A stretch of 64,000 nucleotides of DNA from Blattamonas nauphoetae (lineage: Eukaryota > Preaxostyla > Oxymonadida), in the NCBI GenBank assembly GCA_033064195.1, contig JARBJD010000078.1, positions 1 through 64,000 of the forward strand, in the 5' to 3' direction. The stretch's first letter is position 1. Each line of letters begins with the position of its first letter. A model generated the notes under the pieces. That model saw only the letters and a list, made by a program, of their open reading frames with translations. It made no database searches and was not told the origin of the DNA. A program made the position numbers and the translations under genes. Shown here one piece after another: positions 61,301-64,000 of the stretch.

Positions 61301-64000
61301 GCAGTTGTCAGTGCTTCCTTCACGAGGAACTGAGAGACAGAAGAAGGACGGCGATTCATCGAATAAGTGAGATTGGCGCACCACACTCCGAAGTACCCGC
61401 ACTTGCTGATTTGATAGCCAGAATCATCCACTCCGATTGGACCAGTTCCTTCCTTCAGATAGAACAGCAGTGACGCAGGAAGGAAGCTTGTGATGTCGTC
61501 CGTCCAGATCCATTTGTCTACTACCTCCGTGTTCTTCCAGCTGAAGCGACTGTCACCTGTCGACACTATGTTTGAGAAATCTGACCCCAAAAGCCAGACA
61601 TAGCACGGTTCTTTGGCTTCTTCGGCATTTCTTGAGTTTCTTTCGGTCTCATGTAGCGTCTCACCGAGAGAGAGATCACGAAGAATGAGATCTTCTCCCA
61701 CGAAGTCAGTGTAAGGTCCATCCAGCCAGATGAACAAGCCATCTCCGAATCCAGTCTTCGTTGTGACTCGAAGCAGAGTGATGTTATTGACGAGGAGTTT
61801 CATGCCATTCGTCAGGTGAGATTGGAGCACAGACCCGTTTCCAGAAAGACGAGTGATGTCGGTGAAGGTGCATGAAGAGAGCTGTAGAGTATCGGATTTA
61901 TGGAGGATCAACGGGTTGGCTGATAGGGTGAACGATTCAAACTCGGACTTCGAGAGCGAAAGTGATCCGGCGGACTGAACAGCGAGGACGGGTTTCTTAT
62001 GAAATTCAGCAGAGGAGATAAAGACGAGCGATGCAACAGTGAACGAAGCAGTGACGACAAATCCAGCATCTGCAGCGAGAGAGACAGTGGGAGACGAATC
62101 AAGTGTCGATTTGAAGGACATCGCAACTGACACTGCGACCATCGAAGCGAGGGAGAGATTCGAACACACAAGAACGGCACCATTCGGCGTTGTCTGCTTG
62201 GCGAAGGCGTGCGAGAGCGACGAGCAAGGGAGCTCCTCAAGTCCACACTTCGAGTGATCCCAGAATCCAGCCTCGACACGAATGTCTTCGGTCGTTCGGG
62301 GGTAGAAGAAATACGCCAGAGGCCCTGATTCCGAAGGCGTGTTCTCAACAACACTCTGCATCTTCCACATTTCTGATTTCGACATGGACGACTGTGCAAC
62401 GAAAGATGACGCGAAACTTGTCGATGTCACCACAGAAGCGATGTTCGACCCAACCAGAAGCACGTCGGCGACGGAGGACGAAGTGGTGTGGGAGACGCAG
62501 ACAGACTTCATTTCCACATCTCCTGCTGCGAATGCGTCTTTCGAGATCCACACTGCCCTTCCTGCTGATGTCGACGCCGAGTTGCAGTTGGTAAAGTTGA
62601 CGTCATTCAGAATCACTTTTGACGCGTCTGCCGATTTCAGGATCGCTCCCGTTCCTCCATTCGAGGTATCCAAGAACGACATCGAAGCAATCTCCACTGA
62701 CGCACGGTTTGAGGCGGAAACAAGACTCACTTCGCTGCTCAGAGAGATCGCGGGGATCGTCACGAAGGAGAGAGACAAGACGCCTCCAGTCACTTCGAAA
62801 AGAGCGGCGGTTCGGGCACCATCCGAATGAACGACTGTTGTGTGCGACAGAGCTGTTCCAGAAATCGTCAGAGATCCCACGATAGTCGACAGAGCGGTGG
62901 AGAGCGAAGGGTTCGTGATGGTATTTGCGTCTGAACAGGCAACGTTCCCTCCCTCATCAATGGCAAAGAGTGTGGTTGCGAGAGTCTTCCCTGCCAGTCC
63001 AAACTCGCATGATAAGAGCGAGAGAGATCCTGTTGACTGAACTGAGAAGACGGGATTTGCAAGGGACATGGAAGACGAGACAAACATGATGTATTCAACA
63101 GCGAACGAAGCGGTGACGACAAATCCAGCATCTGCAGCGAGAGAGACAGTGGGAGACGAATCAAGTGTCGATTTGAAGGACATCGCAACTGACACTGCGA
63201 CCATCGAAGCGAGGGAGAGATTCGAACACACAAGAACGGCACCATTCGGCGTTGTCTGCTTGGCGAAGGCGTGCGAGAGTGACGAGCAAGGGAGCTCCTC
63301 AAGTCCACACTTCGAGTGATCCCAGAATCCAGCCTCGACACGAATGTCTTCGGTCGTTCGGGGGTAGAAGAAATACGCCAGAGGCCCTGATTCCGAAGGC
63401 GTGTTCTCAACAACACTCTGCATCTTCCACATTTCTGATTTCGACATGGACGACTGTGCAACGAAAGATGACGCGAAACTTGTCGATGTCACCACAGAAG
63501 CGATGTTCGACCCAACCAGAAGCACGTCGGCGACGGAGGACGAAGTGGTGTGGGAGACGCAGACAGACTTCATTTCCACATCTCCTGCTGCGAATGCGTC
63601 TTTCGAGATCCACACTGCCCTTCCTGCTGATGTCGACGCCGAGTTGCAGTTGGTAAAGTTGACGTCATTCAGAATCACTTTTGACGCGTCTGCCGATTTC
63701 AGGATCGCTCCCGTTCCTCCATTCGAGGTATCCAAGAACGACATCGAAGCAATCTCCACTGACGCACGGTTTGAGGCGGAAACAAGACTCACTTCGCTGC
63801 TCAGAGAGATCGCGGGGATCGTCACGAAGGAGAGAGACAAGACGCCTCCAGTCACTTCGAAAAGAGCGGCGGTTCGGGCACCATCCGAATGAACGACTGT
63901 TGTGTGCGACAGAGCTGTTCCAGAAATCGTCAGAGATCCCACGATAGTCGACAGAGCGGTGGAGAGCGAAGGGTTCGTGATGGTATTTGCGTCTGAACAG
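58339..64000 (-). CDS. Giant surface protein with pseudokinase tail (5' end outside the window)
   Basis: The frame is open to the right edge, so at least 1887 codons are present and the N-terminus is missing. The visible ectodomain has two nearly identical 354-residue repeats followed by diverged modules marked by Cys pairs (CGLEELPCSSL twice, CGYFGVWCANL, CGNEKSACLTI), with beta-helix-like strands. A juxtamembrane domain (FFIPTMNADKCNVV, LLIPCGLDLEVFEW) is shared with the two other surface proteins here. One membrane helix (IIPVAASFLALLLILVIVFVIC) and RRRKQKG lead to a kinase-like domain. That domain keeps LRWEAPE, FSLGLVLWELENEEVPW and CLTLNPDERPTL, but has no HRD or DFG, so it is a pseudokinase. 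A single-span receptor-like role is inferred. Confidence 0.8.
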   Translation of the reverse strand, partial: CSDANTITNPSLSTALSTIVGSLTISGTALSHTTVVHSDGARTAALFEVTGGVLSLSFVTIPAISLSSEVSLVSASNRASVEIASMSFLDTSNGGTGAILKSADASKVILNDVNFTNCNSASTSAGRAVWISKDAFAAGDVEMKSVCVSHTTSSSVADVLLVGSNIASVVTSTSFASSFVAQSSMSKSEMWKMQSVVENTPSESGPLAYFFYPRTTEDIRVEAGFWDHSKCGLEELPCSSLSHAFAKQTTPNGAVLVCSNLSLASMVAVSVAMSFKSTLDSSPTVSLAADAGFVVTASFAVEYIMFVSSSMSLANPVFSVQSTGSLSLLSCEFGLAGKTLATTLFAIDEGGNVACSDANTITNPSLSTALSTIVGSLTISGTALSHTTVVHSDGARTAALFEVTGGVLSLSFVTIPAISLSSEVSLVSASNRASVEIASMSFLDTSNGGTGAILKSADASKVILNDVNFTNCNSASTSAGRAVWISKDAFAAGDVEMKSVCVSHTTSSSVADVLLVGSNIASVVTSTSFASSFVAQSSMSKSEMWKMQSVVENTPSESGPLAYFFYPRTTEDIRVEAGFWDHSKCGLEELPCSSLSHAFAKQTTPNGAVLVCSNLSLASMVAVSVAMSFKSTLDSSPTVSLAADAGFVVTASFTVASLVFISSAEFHKKPVLAVQSAGSLSLSKSEFESFTLSANPLILHKSDTLQLSSCTFTDITRLSGNGSVLQSHLTNGMKLLVNNITLLRVTTKTGFGDGLFIWLDGPYTDFVGEDLILRDLSLGETLHETERNSRNAEEAKEPCYVWLLGSDFSNIVSTGDSRFSWKNTEVVDKWIWTDDITSFLPASLLFYLKEGTGPIGVDDSGYQISKCGYFGVWCANLTYSMNRRPSSVSQFLVKEALTTAEQIEVTNTLELIGNANRPTVLLNTNTVISTTSDASLVITQLLISLKHNPNASPIISHASTGILTLDDVIFDCEGHTLSSTLLSASAGQVHLLDMEFTTAQLTGGPLLTFSVTTTIENCNFSSISHSSTHYLIESTISPIIPLKITNTIFTSEGDTNTCWVLIHGTNEETFSAQNWEGTYNTLKGLRRVLVEETSSVWWKDNTTLNPYPLQFAFTPRKDVVFVSGEGFDHPLCGNEKSACLTIEGGVAMTKGRRVEVNGTGTITSLMNLDGDFLAVSGHKSHSSLVFTGNVQIVNNEFVEPDELSLSKLTVSIIDSNIKQDNALIEAVCGTVVLVNLTITSTKALNSSLVSIQGSSVDLEMEKITVSIPSFSAVAVSLPSFHSASFIFVAVQDSQADTFISASASASIPQLTFHSCSFIGTATPSNSDDSLCSFSSGFLVLDHCQTTIHSSEFGRLSNGAIQMVGGSLSLIGSLFTHNTPHNSSFPSARRNINCEEEGNITILTGSQNMDSDTTSKWISGSSCRVEEGESVLKAPFFIPTMNADKCNVVHNVKNKTNKFFTVTVQGELLIPCGLDLEVFEWITTKTTSQEGNSTTLILTDSSITSWNESLLSFSAQESVIALDATHEWRARLLFGDGERTSNWVRLKVSESAAKLALTKQAMKWIIPVAASFLALLLILVIVFVICRRRKQKGDTKRTELKEIDEPELLVKYEPGDNHDPNQIVAFCENQETQSTCIGVAAEPTKSAVVFPPSTAPIMTHQVMKCDGDYELTYAAGVTSLYDLLHGAQHQRILQKRLVRMQLVRGLKRLVVENKGAAGLLHLSPHSIFVDGTDQCFLDLAPELKQETRRGNAETAQSQATSRPSLRWEAPEVAKDQPNVDGHKAAVFSLGLVLWELENEEVPWWELDAMNAQRRYDANCFPDTHFISDEKMRKVIASCLTLNPDERPTLQEVSEALEANTRNNTNTVVKEPWDVGTSAADDLKHITQ
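62039..62938. repeat. Tandem repeat copy A (unit 1062 bp)
   Basis: This stretch is almost identical to 63101-64000, offset by exactly 1062 bp (354 codons). One internal difference is clear (GAGAGCGACG versus GAGAGTGACG near 62217/63279), plus two near the left edge. To the left of 62039 the copies diverge abruptly. Confidence 0.88.
63101..64000. repeat. Tandem repeat copy B (runs to the window edge)
   Basis: This is the second copy of the 1062-bp unit, still matching copy A at the last base of the window. Further copies may lie beyond. Confidence 0.88.

Overview
The window looks like a nuclear scaffold of a microbial eukaryote, most likely an oxymonad or other preaxostylan flagellate. This placement is an inference. 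It rests on dense genes with very short GT-AG introns (about 39-136 bp) and several huge type I membrane proteins combining a pectin-lyase-like or Pmp-like ectodomain, one membrane helix and a degenerate kinase tail. RalGAP, RasGEF, LRR and pseudokinase-SPRY genes sit beside them. Stop codons are standard (TAA, TAG and TGA are all used).

Positions 1 to about 17.2 kb hold a DNA-virus-like element that is AT-rich and intron-free. Its morphogenesis module (1-8952) has a FtsK/HerA-A32-type packaging ATPase, two paralogous large proteins that are the best capsid candidates, two small paralogous MAPG-starting hydrophobic proteins, several unknown proteins, and a coiled-coil fibre-like protein ending in a Peptidase S74 chaperone domain. 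Nearly every plus-strand gene has the same T-rich block followed by TAAATG directly at its start codon, so these genes look like one late regulon. A 2.5-kb gene-free region (8953-11432) full of inverted and direct repeats follows. The replication gene comes next: an archaeo-eukaryotic PrimPol fused to a D5-like SF3 helicase.

The replication gene is cut in two by a 3263-bp transposon (12238-15500) with about 400-bp terminal inverted repeats and a perfect 9-bp target duplication. Without the insertion and one duplication copy, the two halves form one open frame of 839 codons. The insertion is therefore probably recent, and this copy of the virus-like element is probably disabled for its own replication. 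The transposon resembles a Mutator-like or Pack-MULE element and carries a tRNA-like A-box/B-box sequence in each terminal repeat.

From 17.2 to 21 kb there is degenerate minisatellite, a fragment resembling the core-binding domain of a tyrosine recombinase, and weakly supported minus-strand exons. From 21 to 50 kb are host genes: a giant surface protein with an in-frame TAG in its kinase tail, a disordered protein, a small LRR protein, a RalGAP/tuberin-like GAP, a pseudokinase-SPRY protein, a 154-bp-arm hairpin, a second surface protein and a RasGEF. From 50.2 to 56 kb the sequence is gene-poor with scattered inverted repeats. An uncharacterised helical protein gene follows (56080-57774). The window ends inside a third surface protein on the minus strand that contains a near-identical 1062-bp tandem duplication.
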